In this document: one piece after another, positions 51,446-63,665 of the stretch
Layout of the letters: every line of letters begins with the position of its first letter
Position numbering within the stretch: position 1 is the stretch's first letter
Assembly: GCA_964019695.1 (NCBI GenBank)
Contig: OZ026516.1
Span: forward strand, 102,486,368-102,550,367
Direction: 5' to 3'
Length of the DNA stretch: 64,000 bases
From: Loripinus fragilis
Lineage: Eukaryota; Mollusca; Bivalvia; Lucinida; Lucinidae
Position numbers and translations under genes: made by a program
Notes under the pieces: model-generated
What the model saw: the letters and a program-made list of their open reading frames with translations, nothing else
The model's database searches: none
What the model was told of the DNA's origin: nothing

Positions 51446-51943
51446 TGACAAACAATTAACTAACAACAAGAACTATCTTTAAAAAAAAGAAAAATGACGA
51501 AGTGACAGAGGACATACGTGATATGAGTAACGTGAGAAATTGAGAAGAAAAAAAAATGGGGAATGTTTTTACTTTGTTATGTCTTCGGGCAGTTGAGTGG
51601 CTTAAGGAACCTATGCTATTCCAAAATATATGCAGTGATGCTTCTAGGGTACAGGATTGCTGGAATCTCGCGAACACACGAGTCAGACAAAAATAAGATA
51701 CCCTGCTCCCAAAGGCTGCATATTTAAATAGCTAGTGTCATACATGCCTGGTGCGAAAAAAATTAAAGCAGTAGAATTTAGTTGACCGTAATCTACAAAT
51801 ATTAGTTTAGTTGACCGCAACCTACAAATATTGGCAATGATTCCCTACGGAAAAAGTATCGTACCATGCATTATTTTTTAAATCATCGACCCAGATATTT
51901 CTCGCGTTATAACTATCATTCTTTCAGCGTCAACGATGTCATT
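51446..51943. other. stretch without recognised features
   Basis: No gene; a short direct repeat TTTAGTTGACCG at about 51777 and 51805. Confidence 0.5.
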
Positions 51944-52179
51944 TGAGCCGCGAAATGAGATTTCCAACAATGTGGTATGAGCAACGTGCAAATGCTAAGA
52001 CCAGCCTGCGCATACGCGTAGTATGATCAGAGCCTTTGCTAGTCGCATGATATTCTATGAGTGTTAAACTACTGACTGAATATCATTTGGAGTTTCTAAG
52101 CTTAAAAGGTGGCTGCACAGGCCTGTCTGAGTCTAAGCTTGTCAAAATGCCACATTATTGGAAATCACAGGCTCATTTA
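51944..52179. mobile_element. ~235-bp MITE, copy 3
   Basis: GAGATTTCCAACAATGTGGT at left, CCACATTATTGGAAATCACA at right; internal TTTGGAGTTTCTAAGCTTA. Opposite orientation to copy 4. Confidence 0.88.
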
Positions 52180-52574
52180 TGCATATCAGAAGCAAAAGGA
52201 GGCCAAAGTCCGGAACCTTGTGAGACCCCGCTTTAACTGGTTTTCAGGCGATTTGGCTTCAGGAAGAATAACTCTTTGGGAGTGATTATTTATAAACCAC
52301 AAAAGAAGAGAAACCGTTCTATTTACCTGTTATATTATCGGGGGAAACCATTGCAAAATGCAAAAACTGCAAAGGCTTTATACGTGTTACATTTCATGCG
52401 GCTGTATACCTTTAATACATTTGTACAAATTGTTTGCTAGTACCTGCCATATCCTGATTGTGCCGATGCCTACTGTTTTAATTTTCATTCATCCAGTGTG
52501 TGCCAATGCTCACTGCAAGTAATGGTTATTTCCCTTTTACCAGTTGGTTAAATTGGTACCTCAACAGGCAAATA

Positions 52575-52807
52575 GCCGTGACACGTGATTTCCAACAATG
52601 TGACATTTTGACAAGTGTAGACTCAGACGAGGCTGTGCAGCCTCCTTTTATGCTTAGAAACTCCAAATGATATTCACTCAGTAGCTAAGCACTCATAGAA
52701 TATTCAAGCGACTAGCAAAGGCTCTGATCAGACTGCGCGTATGCGCAGGCTGGTCTGAGCCTTTGCTGGTCGCACATACCACATTGTTGGAAATCTCATG
52801 TCACGGC
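52575..52807. mobile_element. ~235-bp MITE, copy 4, TA-flanked
   Basis: The most complete copy: GCCGTGACACGTGATTTCCA at left, TGGAAATCTCATGTCACGGC at right, with TA at 52573-52574 and 52808-52809. The TA flank suggests Tc1/mariner-type mobilisation. Confidence 0.9.
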
Positions 52808-53508
52808 TATGTTGTATCGTTCTATATGGCTCAGTCGGTAGGGCACACATACACGTTGGTTTCATCTTCACGGCCACCAATCCAGCTCCTTCATCTGAAT
52901 AAACAACAAAAACAATGAATACAAATTAACTAACGAAATAAATAATTCGGACTCAATTCATGTTCTCTTGTTTGGTAATATAGTACTCACATTTTAAGAG
53001 AAATTTCAAAATTCGGAAAATGCTATTCATTGGACCATTTATCTAGCTTTTCTTTCATACCAAACGATTGTCTATAGCAAGATGAGTTTGTCCGAAATCC
53101 GTTTAAGGAAAGGATGAAACAACAAATGTTTTGAAGCCAATCTTGAAATTTTGACACAAGTCTGTTTGAAATCTCACCACCATCAAGCATTTGCTTTGAA
53201 ACACACAGTTTGACCATTTAATATTTTTTATTTATCAACATGTATTACAATTTAAGTATGTGTGGAACAGGTATGGTACTTGATTGTATCGATTTCTGAA
53301 ACTTGCTGTCTTTCTTACTTTTATTTACTCAGTGTTTACAAACTACAATATACAATGAATGAGATGTATCCACGATGAAGAAAATGGACTAATTATGAAT
53401 AAAATGAACCAGCAATGAAGGAGTGGAACACTTTTTGTCATGATTGTAAAAGATACGTATTTTTGATTTGAATCAAACCTAATTTTTGCCACTCTATATA
53501 GGAAAGAA

Positions 53509-53632
53509 TTGTTATTTTTGTGGATTTTATCGACGTGTAAACTCCGGCAAATCACTCACAAAATGTGTAAAGCCTGAAGGGGCTTATGTGATTCGCCGGA
53601 GTTAACACATCGATAAAATCTACAAAAATAAC
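53509..53632. repeat. hairpin element; truncated copy at 56640-56733
   Basis: GAATTGTTATTTTTGTGGAT TTTATCGACGTGTAAACTCCGGC at left pairs with GCCGGAGTTAACACATCGAT and the following AAAATC at right. The 56640-56733 copy keeps the left arm and loop but stops at GTGATTCGCG, so most of its right arm is missing. Confidence 0.88.
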
Positions 53633-53732
53633 AATTCATTCTTATAATTCCAACTTTGGAACAAAACAGCTAATTTATAAAGAGTTGTTGAAAATATTTC
53701 AAATTTTAAAGCCCACTGAAGGAAAAAAGTTT

Positions 53733-53761
53733 GTAACATAACATAACATAACATAACATAA
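53733..53761. repeat. (ACATA)n microsatellite
   Basis: Five or so copies of AACAT/ACATA in tandem. Confidence 0.9.
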
Positions 53762-54690
53762 TTTTATTAGGCATTAAACATAGTACATATGATTATAGCC
53801 TCCTTGGAATACAATACACAAATACATGATCTCCCTGTATGAGAATGACTTTTTCTCAAAGGGTAAGATGCAAATTCATGTTGAAGAGTAATAGATTCTT
53901 TTTTGCTGGAAAGTGCCCACCCATATTTGTAGAGCTAGACTTTCGGGTAGGTTTGCGCATATACAAAATTGGGGCGACAGATTCGCTTGTATTACTATTT
54001 TTGCGCCTATAAAAGCAAATATTGGAGGCGCAACTTCCCATCATGGTCTACACTTTTGCTAAAAAAATATACTGTAGTATGGCTGATGTCAACCAAGAAA
54101 TTAGGGTACAATTAGTCAAAATTTTCTTATCTGGAGCTCTGCGGGTAAAAATACCCGGTGTATTTAAAATAGGTCAAAGCCAGACAAAATCAATATGAGT
54201 AACAGTGCATTATATTGCTGTACGTAAATAAGTACACCCAATCACGTCACATTGTATTTTTAGTTCCGCGTGCTAAATTTCTTTAATGGGGAATACCGCT
54301 AGTACACTTCCAGGCATGCGCAGGCAGAGGGGGGACTACACACAATGTGTACGTTAAACGTGTTGAGCTCCAGACATTTTGAGTGTACCCTGAAACGGCC
54401 CCGATTATTTGTTACTATTCTTGTGTTAACACTGATTTAGTAAGTTCAAATATCTTTTGTTCAAACGTATTTTGAGAAGATGCACTCTCGATGATTTAAT
54501 TAATATACGTGTGGGAGCTCTGTGTAGCTCCACTGGGTAAACCCTTTCCATGCCAAAAAGAAACGTCACGTCGTAAGGACGAATACACACATTATTTACG
54601 TTTTGGTTTGATGTTAGGTGTGAAAATTAAAATCGGGATCAGGGATCCTAGCACCCCCGTCGTGTTGAATATTACCTCAGCACTCCAATT
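53762..54690. other. stretch without recognised features
   Basis: No gene or clear repeat seen. Confidence 0.45.
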
Positions 54691-54692
54691 TT

Positions 54693-55402
54693 CAGTTGAA
54701 ATGAAAGATAAAACAAAACAGAAAAATCAGTGTGGAGCCTGATCTGGATCCGCACTGTTTTTTGTGTTCAGTCTTCTCCTTCACCAATCTTGGTTCTGCA
54801 TGATGGGGGTTTGTTTCAGTTGAAGTGAAAGACAAAACAAAACAGAAAAATCAACGTGGAGCCCGATCTGGATCCGCACTGTTTTTTGTGTTCAGTCTTC
54901 TCTTTCACCAATCTTGGTTCTGCATGATGGGGGTTTGTTTCAGTTGAAATGAAAGACAAAACAGAAAAATCAACGTGGAGCCTGATCTGGATCCGCACTG
55001 TTTTTTGTGTTCAGTCTTCTCTTTCACCAATCTTGGTTCTGCATGATGGGGGTTTGTTTCAGTTGAAATGAAAGATAGAACAAAACAGAAAAATCAACGT
55101 GGAGCCTGATCTGGATCCGCACTGTTTTTTGTGTTCAGTTTTCTCTTTCACCAATCTTGGTTCTGCATGATGGGGGTTTGTTTCAGTTGAAATGAAAGAC
55201 AAAACAAAACAGAAAAATCAACGTGGAGCCTGATCTGGATCCGCACTGCTTTTTGTGTTCAGTCTTCTCTTTCACCAATCTTGGTTCTGCATGATGGGGG
55301 TTTGTTTCAGTTGAAGTGAAAGACAAAACAAAACAGAAAAATCAACACGGAGCCTGATCTGGATCCGCACTGTTTTTTGTGTTCAGTCTTCTCTTTCACC
55401 AA
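54693..55402. repeat. 124-bp tandem repeat array, about 5.7 units
   Basis: Units start CAGTTGAAATGAAAGA at 54693, 54817, 54941, 55060, 55184 and 55308; spacing is 124 except one of 119 caused by a five-base CAAAA loss. Each has GGAGCCTGATCTGGATCCGC ACTG and TCACCAATCTTGGTTCTGCA. Units are almost identical, so the array is recent. It directly abuts the LINE remnant. Confidence 0.96.
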
Positions 55403-55412
55403 TTGACGGGGG

Positions 55413-55667
55413 CTAGTTTCCATCACGTTTACGAGAAGCAAAATAGATATATTGACTAATCATCTGTAAGCTGTGTTTTGACTGTTTGTTCATTAATTTG
55501 TGAAATTTATGTACGGTTGGCCATCTACAATAATATCTATTAAGGTATTTACTTCTTAAATCTGCGTACAGCGGGCATATTAGCATGAAATGAAATTCAC
55601 TTTCTATTACGTTCATGTTACAATATATACATTTTCTACCGCTGTCCATGAAAGATGGGGCAGCCAT
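55413..55667 (-). pseudogene. LINE-type retrotransposon ORF2 C-terminal fragment
   Basis: The minus strand encodes GRKCIYCNMNVIESEFHFML, ICPLYADLRSKYLNRYYC and then HKLMNKQSKHSLQMISQYIY FASRKRDGN before a stop. The C..C......E..HF...CP.Y...R motif is the Cys/His-containing end of many invertebrate non-LTR reverse transcriptases. The reverse transcriptase and endonuclease are missing, as expected for a 5'-truncated copy, although the 124-bp array then lies where the LINE 3' UTR should be. The exact clade cannot be told from this piece. Confidence 0.7.
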
Positions 55668-55669
55668 CT

Positions 55670-57350
55670 TAAAAATTCTGTCGGTTCAAAAGTGTGATGT
55701 GCTTAATTATGATTAAAATGGCATTCTAGTGGGAGCGAGTATGTGAGTATGAGCTCAAAAACAATTCCATTTAGTTTGGAATTGTTTTCTTTTGTCAAAC
55801 AGCTTGCTGGGCTCATTGAAGAACAATTAGATTTAGGCCCTACATACTACGGATCGACAGGTTTTAAAAGCACTTACCTTCACAAGTCCCTGCCTAAAAT
55901 CCCCACATTAGTAGGATCTAAGCGTCAATTTAAAAAATTACTTTGACGCCGTCAAACTGCGTTGAAACAATTCGTTGTTAATGTAGCCATTATTGTTTTG
56001 TTGACGATTCTCTTCAATGACGTGACTGTTTGTTAAGTGACGTCACATAACTTCGTCATCATGTTCATTTCTTAGAGTTCCCCCGTTGCTTTGAAGATAT
56101 ACCACCATACGGTGTAAGGGTTTTCAAATGAGCTTTCAGCACGCTTAACTATATTTAAACTGATGAATGTTTTATCTCGGACACAGCAATACTTGTGTTC
56201 GAAGTTTTATGTACAGTTCGTTAGTAATGTTAACACTATCTTAGCACTGTGAAATCAAGGCAGATATCAACTATTCATACGCATGGGTTTTTATCGAAAT
56301 GTAGAAACCATTTAATTTTGCCAACGGACCAATCAAAATCGCCGAAAAAACTATGACAACAACGAGTTTGAATTATTACACTGTAATACCAGGTCCCAAT
56401 ATCAGTGTCCTCGTCCTCGAATTGAATAGACCTTTTAAACAATATGCCTTTGCATTCAGTCCCAGCTTTAATGTAAGTTGCGAATCTTATTAAGTGAAGC
56501 TTATCTTTGTTCCCTATTCTTGCGATGCACTCTGAGGGGGTGTTTTGGGGGAGGGCTACATGTATATGCCTAGTCGCAGCCCTGGATTCACCTACGCTAC
56601 ATGTAAACGTCTTCTGCAGAGAAAAACTATGAAAAGCTGTATTTTTGTGGATTTTATCGACGTGTAAACTCCGGCAAATCACTCACAAAATGTGTAAAGC
56701 CTGAAGGGGCTTATGTGATTCGCGAAAAGCTGAAAGTAACACACCTTTCATACAAAACCATGGGTTCTGTTTATCGTATGACCGATTTAACAACAACTTA
56801 CATGTAAGACTCTTAAAGAGGATTTTCCCAGTTGAAAATGCAACGATATCAAGGATGTCCGTATTATTTTGCATTTTTGCAAAAATAGATATTTAACACG
56901 AGGTTATTCACTGAAAACCGCGACGTCATAAGCTAATACAGATATTAGACCTTGCATCCATTGGTGCCTGAACTTAAGATTACACAAAATGCACTTGGTG
57001 TGCACTCGATGTGCACTATATTTGCATTAAAATGATAGACAATTCGTGCACTTGTAGTACACACCATATACACAAGGTTGTAACCTTTACTTCTGTCCCA
57101 ACTGTAGTTTCACGTTATTTTAACAAACTTAGAAGCGTTGCAAAATGCCAGCTTCTACTCAGTGTGCACATGTACTTGTAATAAAATATTGTCATTCAGC
57201 ATGTGAATCCATTAATATAAAACCAAATTTGAGATAAGACATGCTGCTATTCTATACAATATATTGTAATGCCATACTTTACAAGAAAACATATTCATCA
57301 GCGGAAGTCTGGGATTAGATATTGTTGATGATTTATGCTGGCTGTGGTAT
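55670..57350. other. stretch without genes
   Basis: No gene seen; contains the truncated hairpin copy at 56640-56733. The minus-strand frame 56275-56682 crosses that repeat and is not credible. Confidence 0.5.
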
Positions 57351-57512
57351 TGAATCAAGCGCTTATCCATCAAGGAAGGTGCCAATAGAATTGAACTGCT
57401 ATTGAACGAGATGACATGTCAACCATTAAAGAATCCTTACTTAGTCTGCGCATCGTAGTGCAAATAAATACATACTTGGGCCTGTACACGTGATATCTGT
57501 AATTATCGCATG

Positions 57513-57577
57513 AGCGAGCAACGGAGGCTCTGGCGAGTCTGCGCATGTGCAGACTCGCAAGAGCCTTTGCTGCTCGC
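57513..57577. repeat. hairpin, GCGAGCA arms
   Basis: GCGAGCAACGGAGGCTCTGG CGAGTCTGCGCA and TGTGCAGACTCGCAAGAGCC TTTGCTGCTCGC form a near-perfect foldback of about 32 nt per arm. Confidence 0.9.
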
Positions 57578-57807
57578 ATAAACGATGTATGGATTAGATG
57601 AAAGCCCATGCCAACATTTAGATCTCTAGCTTTGTATTGGAGTGTGTAAGATACATTTAAGCGTGTATATGCGGTAAGTACCGAAATCTCGTGCGCGGGC
57701 TCCATTGATTCAGTCCCTAACATTTTGTTGGCAAGTTTATTCAAGCTAGTAAACATCTGGCACGCCACAACATCACGTAGACCATACGATGCAATTGCTT
57801 TTGGTAC

Positions 57808-57928
57808 CCATTGCTCCTTCGAACAACCAAGTCTTAGACGACCAAGCGCAGTCTCACCAGAGCTGCCTCTTCGAACAACCAAGTCTTAGACAACCAAGCG
57901 TATGAGCGCAGTCTCACCAGAGCCTTTG
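57808..57928. repeat. direct duplication of a ~50-bp segment
   Basis: CTTCGAACAACCAAGTCTTA GAC-ACCAAGCG ... GCGCAGTCTCACCAGAG occurs twice in a row; a single CTTCGAACAACCAAGTCTTA is also at 63051. Confidence 0.88.
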
Positions 57929-58377
57929 CTTACCAATTACACAATGCAATTAGTCAGGAGCCATCGCTCCCTTGCAAAGTTGATGCCGATTTATGGTGAC
58001 CTATACCAAATCAAACTTTAGGGGATAACAAATGAAAATCATCTGGTCACCCATCTGGGTTTTACGTCTGGACGTCAGTATGACGTCATCGAATTAGCGT
58101 GTATTGTTCCATTGTCATTTAAAAATTATGACCATTGTAGTATATGACGATCGGGACTTTCTTGCAATTTGTTTGCCAATTTCAGTCGAAATATACCAAA
58201 TTTAATCTTAGGGGTAAATGATTAAAATAAAAATGTCGCCCATACTGATTTCGCGTCAGAACAAAATGATGACGTCACAAAAATGACGTCTTATATGTAA
58301 ATACCATATATATGCATTTTTTCCATTGCCAACGCATGCAAACGTTCCTTTAATGTGTCATGACTGAATGCAAACCT

Positions 58378-59455
58378 TTTTAAAGACATATGCGGCTATT
58401 TCCAATGCGCACCTTTTCCGCGTCTGCAAACGGGGAACGTTGTCTGGGTCCTGTCTTTCGACCCTTAACGGATTCGGATCAATACAGCTTCCGATATTCT
58501 TATGTCATATCGGTGTTCCGACATTTTCTTCACAAAATAACTAATTAAAGTGTGTTCGAAATATCTATTGACATCTTTTCAGAACTGATCGTCTCAGCAC
58601 TAAAGACAGATAAATGTAGCTCAGTCGAAATCAAACGACGTACACAATAACCCTGGTTACGAATACGATAGTGGCCGAGTCTATACTATTTGTATGGATA
58701 TTTAGAGCGGCGCACGACCTGACCTCGTGGCCTAGTGGTTAGCGCGCCTGGCTACAAAGCCAGAGAACCAGGATCGATTCCCAGATGCGCACATATTTTC
58801 AGTGTGTTTTTTCTTTCTTTTTTAACATTTTAATGCTAAATTACTTCATATACTAGTAAAATGGCATCATCAAAACGACCGAAATGGTCATCCCCGAACT
58901 TTTTATATTGAATTACGCATGAAACCTATGGGGGTGGGGTTAAATTTGGCCCTCTAGAAAGAGAATTAGTTCGGTGACCCCAGATTTTTATTCTTTTTTC
59001 TGAAAGGTATTATAATAGTCCATGAATTAAAAATAAATTTTCAAGATTTTCAATGTCAGATTTTTTAATACATGATTTATTCTAAAAACAAATTCCATTT
59101 TTCGACGAATTGCCAAAATATATCATGCAGTATCTTGTCACAGCATGGGGTAACAAGTAAACATGCATATTTTCTTAAAAGTTTGAGGTCATGGGCAGTA
59201 ATTTAAGTTAAAAGAAAGAAGCTGGGTGAAGATTACAACCGTTTTAGCTCGATAATTAGGACTAGTATTATTATTTTATATTTCTAGAAAATTGGTCAAA
59301 TGCTGTAAACTTCAATATGAGATTCTGAAAAAATAAGCACGGTGACATATCCTTTTTATTTCATAAATGGATAGCCCATGCATAAAACAAACTGTATGCA
59401 AAGTATTTAAAATATTTCAATGTGGGAAGTATTTAGTAGCATATGTCCTTAAATT
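58378..59455 (+). repeat. 1.1 kb interspersed repeat with tRNA-like segment (copy B)
   Basis: Near-full inverted mate of 2383-3450. Starts TAAAGACATATGCGGCTATT, has the tRNA-like segment at 58716-58793, then AACCTATGGGGGTGGGGTTA and ends TTAGTAGCATATGTCCTTAA. The two copies are very similar over their whole length, suggesting a fairly young family. Confidence 0.88.
58716..58793 (+). repeat. tRNA-like segment of copy B
   Basis: GACCTCGTGGCCTAGTGGTT AGCGCGCCTGGCTACAAAGC CAG and a GGATCGATTCC B-box. Six-base anticodon loop as in copy A. Confidence 0.65.
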
Positions 59456-59464
59456 GTAATATTC

Positions 59465-60040
59465 AAAATATATTCAGAGAGGGCGAAGCCGGTTCGGGAC
59501 TGGCACGTAAAGGCCGTAACGATTTACGGAAAATAAACCTATGTCTTGTAAACCAGGGGTCGCAGGTTTGATTCCCGGCTTCTCCCAGTCTGTTGGACGA
59601 GACTTTAAGCTGTTGCCCCGTCTTCTGAGACGCTTTTAAACCGGAACAACTGTCGGTTGAGCCTTCGGGTGTTGCTGGACATAGAACCACAAAACCATAA
59701 ACCCACTTGACCAGTACTGGTACAGCCAAGGAACACGGCCACAAACAACGATTTACGGAAATAAACTTTCGAGTGAACGTCAAACAATCAGTTTTTATGA
59801 TAACAATTGGGTTTATACTTATATGTAGCTGCTTATCCTACACCCAAAGAAAAGACAGTAGTACTAACTAATTGGCATGAACAACCCACTGCCTTGTAAA
59901 CCAGGGGTCACAGGTTCGATTTTCTGCTTCTCCATAAAACCACTTTCGGTTTAGCCTTCGGATGTTCCCGTCATAAAATACAAACCTAAACCATAAACCC
60001 TCCCGGCCCAGTCCTGGTTACTACCCATGGAAAAGCCACA
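59465..60040 (+). mobile_element. two tRNA-Thr-like SINE copies
   Basis: Around 59535-59588, GTCTTGTAAACCAGGGGTCG CAGGTTTGATTCCC resembles the anticodon (TGT) and T-arm of tRNA-Thr. A second degraded copy, CTTGTAAACCAGGGGTCACA GGTTCGATT, is at 59892-59920. Both lead to AACCATAAACCC and a CCAGTACTGGT/CCAGTCCTGGT motif. A tail scrap of the family is near 35279. Confidence 0.6.
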
Positions 60041-60213
60041 ACAAGTTTGTTTTTTGCATGCTATTATTGTAGAATCGTCCAATCTTTGATCTTTCAGAGG
60101 TCAAAATCGGACTGTAAAGGCCTTCTTGTTGATATGGATAAAGAAATGCCTGAATCCACATGAAATAGTAGTTCAAAGGGCATTGCTCACTGGCAATATT
60201 TTTACATGGGTCC

Positions 60214-60528
60214 TTAACACAAATCGGTACAATATAGATGGTTAGCTTCGCACTTACACCGAGATGTTTCGCATACAGACTTGCTGCAACCACATTTTAT
60301 CTGCTGCAGAGAGGCTTCAGGGGCAGGGGGCAATGTCTTCATACATGGAACGGAAATATATTTATCACTGTCCCGCTTCCAACCATAATTATCAGGCATT
60401 GGTTTGTCTGAATTAATGTCAGGTGCGAATTTCCAAACGATGAATTGATATTGCGCACGTTTGACACCTACGAGAAACGTAGTTCTTGAATGTGGTAGGT
60501 TTCGCAATTCAGCTTTTTTTCTCTCCAA
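60214..60528 (-). pseudogene. cysteine-rich CxC-type ORF remnant of a multicopy invertebrate family
   Basis: The minus strand reads VGVKRAQYQFIVWKFAPDIN, DNYGWKRDSDKYISVP, LPPAPEASLQQIKCGCSKSV and CETSRCKCEANHLYCTDLC before TAA. The pattern RA.YQ..IW...P....P...GW, then CGC....C....C.C......C...C is one I associate with dispersed ORFs in mollusc and cnidarian genomes, probably of mobile-element origin. It stops before the final cysteines usual in this pattern, so it is truncated. Function unknown. Confidence 0.55.
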
Positions 60529-60711
60529 TCACTCAGTGGGTCAAACAAGATCGGCTCATACAATTTACAAACGTGTTCCTCTAGTGCAACCGTCACACTA
60601 CATATCAATGACACTGTGTGGAGCTAACAGAATGCTTCTTGGATAGAGTCTCTAGCATTGGGGAATGCCTGTCAACATGATATCTTGCCGTTTCCTGACA
60701 ATTAACGGCTG

Positions 60712-62235
60712 CGCACTAGCTCATATAAGACAACATATTTAAGATAGAAAAGCAAACTTTGTTTTTTTGTATTTGTCAATTGAGTATAGGTTTGTAAAAC
60801 TTAATCTAAAACGAGTTGAAACCAACACAGAGTAGTTGTTAAACAAAATGACCATAGCCAGAATTACCGTTTTTAAATTATAATAAAGTTCATACAAGAG
60901 GTAGCCGCATTATACAGCTTTCATTTTTAGTAAAGACGACCAGTATGTAGACCATGAGAATATAAATTGATCAGCTAGTTTTAATGCATTCCTTCTGTTG
61001 CTTAAACAATCAATTTTCTTATTCTCAAATTGACAAAGTAACATATGTAACAAGCTGTTTCATGCTAACGCACAGGCTTACAGTATGCAAACATCTCTTA
61101 TTAGATGCACATTGATTTTTTTATATGAGATAGAATACGTCTGTTAAATTCCAAAGGGGTTTTGGATGGAACAGGCCCTTACTCAGGTTGCAGTCAAAAT
61201 ACTGTTTGATGATTCTACTGGTTTTGGTTAGATGTCGTGGACACTTAGTTTATCAGAGAAGCGGAAATCATGGATATGTGTATGACTTGGATAATGATTA
61301 GTTCAGAATATTCACATTAGATAACATTTACTAAATTGTTCTGATTAAATGTGAAGCTATTAGTTTCTATGTCCCTCTAAGCCTTATCTATATTTTAGTA
61401 TAAGGAACACATTATGAACTATTGAAAATGCTTTATTTAAAACATCTCTAACCAAGGTGCAGGGGCTTAATACTCACCAATGAATTAAAGCCTATGATCT
61501 AGGCACCAGAGGCTAGAGACTTATAGGAAAACATGCTGCCCTTGCTAATTTATTGTGCCATGTAACATCTGTTACAGCCTTTAACAAGTTTCTTCGATCG
61601 TGTTGTTAAACCTGCAAAATCTTTAGAATTCTTTATTATATGAGCCAGACAATCCCAACTATGTAAGATATCCAGCAGCAGGAAATGTTTTTGTATATAT
61701 TTACTTACATAACACCTACCAGAGTTGGCTGCTTCAAACTGGGTGCATGGGTTGTTTAATTGCTCATATAATACAATACATTTACAATAGAAGTGAAAAC
61801 TTTGTTTTCTCACTAAGCCAAATAATATGTAAGTACAAAATAATCAAGCATTTTGAAAAAAAAGCACAGATCAGCTATAAAAGTAAATGATATTGGTCAC
61901 AATTTTCAATTTTAAAGGGTAATCTAATTAAAGTAACACGCATAACGCAGTAGATAGCTGTAATTTCGCTCCAAAAGCTTTTATATGCAGATAAAGTAGC
62001 CAGCATGCAGACTATATGAGTAATTTAAATAAATAAACAGTTTAAAGCCTTCTTTATGTAGCTTAAACTTTTTGTTTCTTTTCCTAAAATTTAATATGCC
62101 TATGGTAACATATGTAACATGCTGTCAGTGACAAACGCCCAGGCGTACAGAATGCAAAACTCTCGTAAAGACATAGCTTGAAATTCTCTTTAAGATAGGA
62201 TAAGTTTGTGTAATTCCCTAGTGGTGAGCAAAAAC
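60712..62235. repeat. partial copy of the intron foldback family
   Basis: Parallels 18520-20090: TAGCTC-TATAAGACAA-ATATTTAAGATAGAAAAGCA, AGTAACATATGTAACAAGCT, ATGCAAACATCTCTTATTAG ATGCAC, TTCCAAAGGGGTTTTGGATG, and a second unit with GGTAACATATGTAACATGCT near 62103. Only one orientation is present. Confidence 0.78.
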
Positions 62236-62239
62236 ATTA

Positions 62240-63045
62240 GCAACCATCAGTCTAAAGGTTGGCCCCGAGAAATTTAAACATATCAAAACCTGTATGCTGG
62301 AAAATGAAGGTTGGGTCTTGACCCCAACATCTTAAGATATGCGCATATGATACAAACAGGGAAATAAACATGTATAAATGCAGAATAAAATTCGTTGTGA
62401 AAAGAATTGATTCATACTAGTATTGTCTTGATATAAATTATCACGAGTCAATGTATTGTTCGCTCTGTTGATAGCGCAAATACCAACAGTTGGACAGTTA
62501 AACTGCATATTTGAAGATAATTATGGGATATTTTATTAGTATTTTTCAATTAGCCGATTCAAATGAACACCATAAGCTTAAGTTTTACGAGAACAGACCA
62601 ATTATGTGTTTTGGTTATCATAAATATACACACATTTTCTGGTCTACTGATAAGCTGGGTATTTCTCATGTTTATATATATGAAATATACATTATTTTGC
62701 ATGCAAAATATAGTTATCAGAAATAATTTATTACCAAGGTCACATATAACATTGACTTAACCATTATGTGACTAAAATAAATGATGTTGTGTTAAAAAAG
62801 AGTTCGTGTTGGTTTTATACGACTGTACCAATACAAACTTTAGCTTTTATTAAGGAACAGTTTCTATTTATGGTCGCCATGTTGATGACGTCATAACTAG
62901 CCTCAGACGCGGATTTGAGATAGGTGACCACCTTCAAATTAAAGGTAAGACTTCATTGAAGATTTTAATATAGGTCACCATAAATCGGAACACAATTTGC
63001 ACGCGACCTATTTTTTGTCCCTAAGGGCCCTTGTGGTACATATTG
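62240..63045. other. stretch without recognised features
   Basis: AT-rich; no gene seen. Confidence 0.5.
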
Positions 63046-63079
63046 CCCCTTCGAACAACCAAGTCTTAAGCCTCGTTTA

Positions 63080-63155
63080 TATGCACAATTTGCACCCTGG
63101 TGCAAATTTACTCCAGGGTGCAAAATTGCACCCGGGAGTAAATTTGCATCCCCTT
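63080..63155. repeat. GC-rich short repeats (TTTGCACCCTGGTGCAAATT)
   Basis: Palindromic TTTGCACCCTGGTGCAAA followed by TTTACTCCAGGGTGCAAA, TTGCACCCGGGAGTAAATTT GCA: alternating inverted units. Confidence 0.8.
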
Positions 63156-63369
63156 CTATAGCGTTCATATGTCAATAAATTGTGTTCATATGTTATTGGA
63201 TTTGTTCTTTAAACATATCACAAATGTGTCAGTTTTACATTAAGGAGAAATTCGATGTGTTAAGAATGTTTCGATTATTAGTCAGTTCAAGATACCGTCG
63301 TGTGAGAAAAATGCAACTCCATTTGGTTTTATCTGTTTTATTTATTTATACAATATTTAAAGAGGATAA

Positions 63370-63665
63370 TGCACCAGTCATTTTTATCCACGGCCCCCAC
63401 CTACGGGGATAGCCGTGGATTAGCCGGGGTAAGGTGCTGGACAATTACTTTTTGATTGTCCCCGCAGTGCCGGGGAAGTGTTGGGGTATATCATTGGGAC
63501 ACCTACCCTGCTGGGATTTTCTGTTGTGTAGGGTGGGGCAAAGAGCAGGGTTGTTATTATCAGCTTGTCCCCACAGGGGCTTATACCAGGGCTCTGGAAA
63601 GTGAAAACCATTATCCCCGCCCATCCCCGTAGGTGAGGGAGCAGTGGATACAAATGACTGGTGCA
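63370..63665. mobile_element. ~296-bp foldback MITE
   Basis: Left end TGCACCAGTCATTTTTATCC ACGGCCCCCACCTACGGGGAT and right end ATCCCCGTAGGTGAGGGAGC AGTGGATACAAATGACTGGT GCA are inverted over about 42 bp. The GC-rich inside has several CCCCG/CGGGG inner repeats. Minus-strand Pro-rich frames across it are artefacts. Confidence 0.88.

Noticed and set aside
54693..55402. Regularly spaced array suggesting CRISPR or satellite gene
   Set aside because: The whole 124-bp unit is repeated without spacers; there is no coding frame.
56275..56682. 135-codon minus-strand open frame
   Set aside because: Its start is the hairpin repeat shared with 53509-53632 (same MICRSLHVDKIHKN peptide); no domain.
57370..57882. 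170-codon minus-strand open frame, the longest in the window
   Set aside because: It spans a foldback (57513-57577) and a duplicated segment; no recognised domain.
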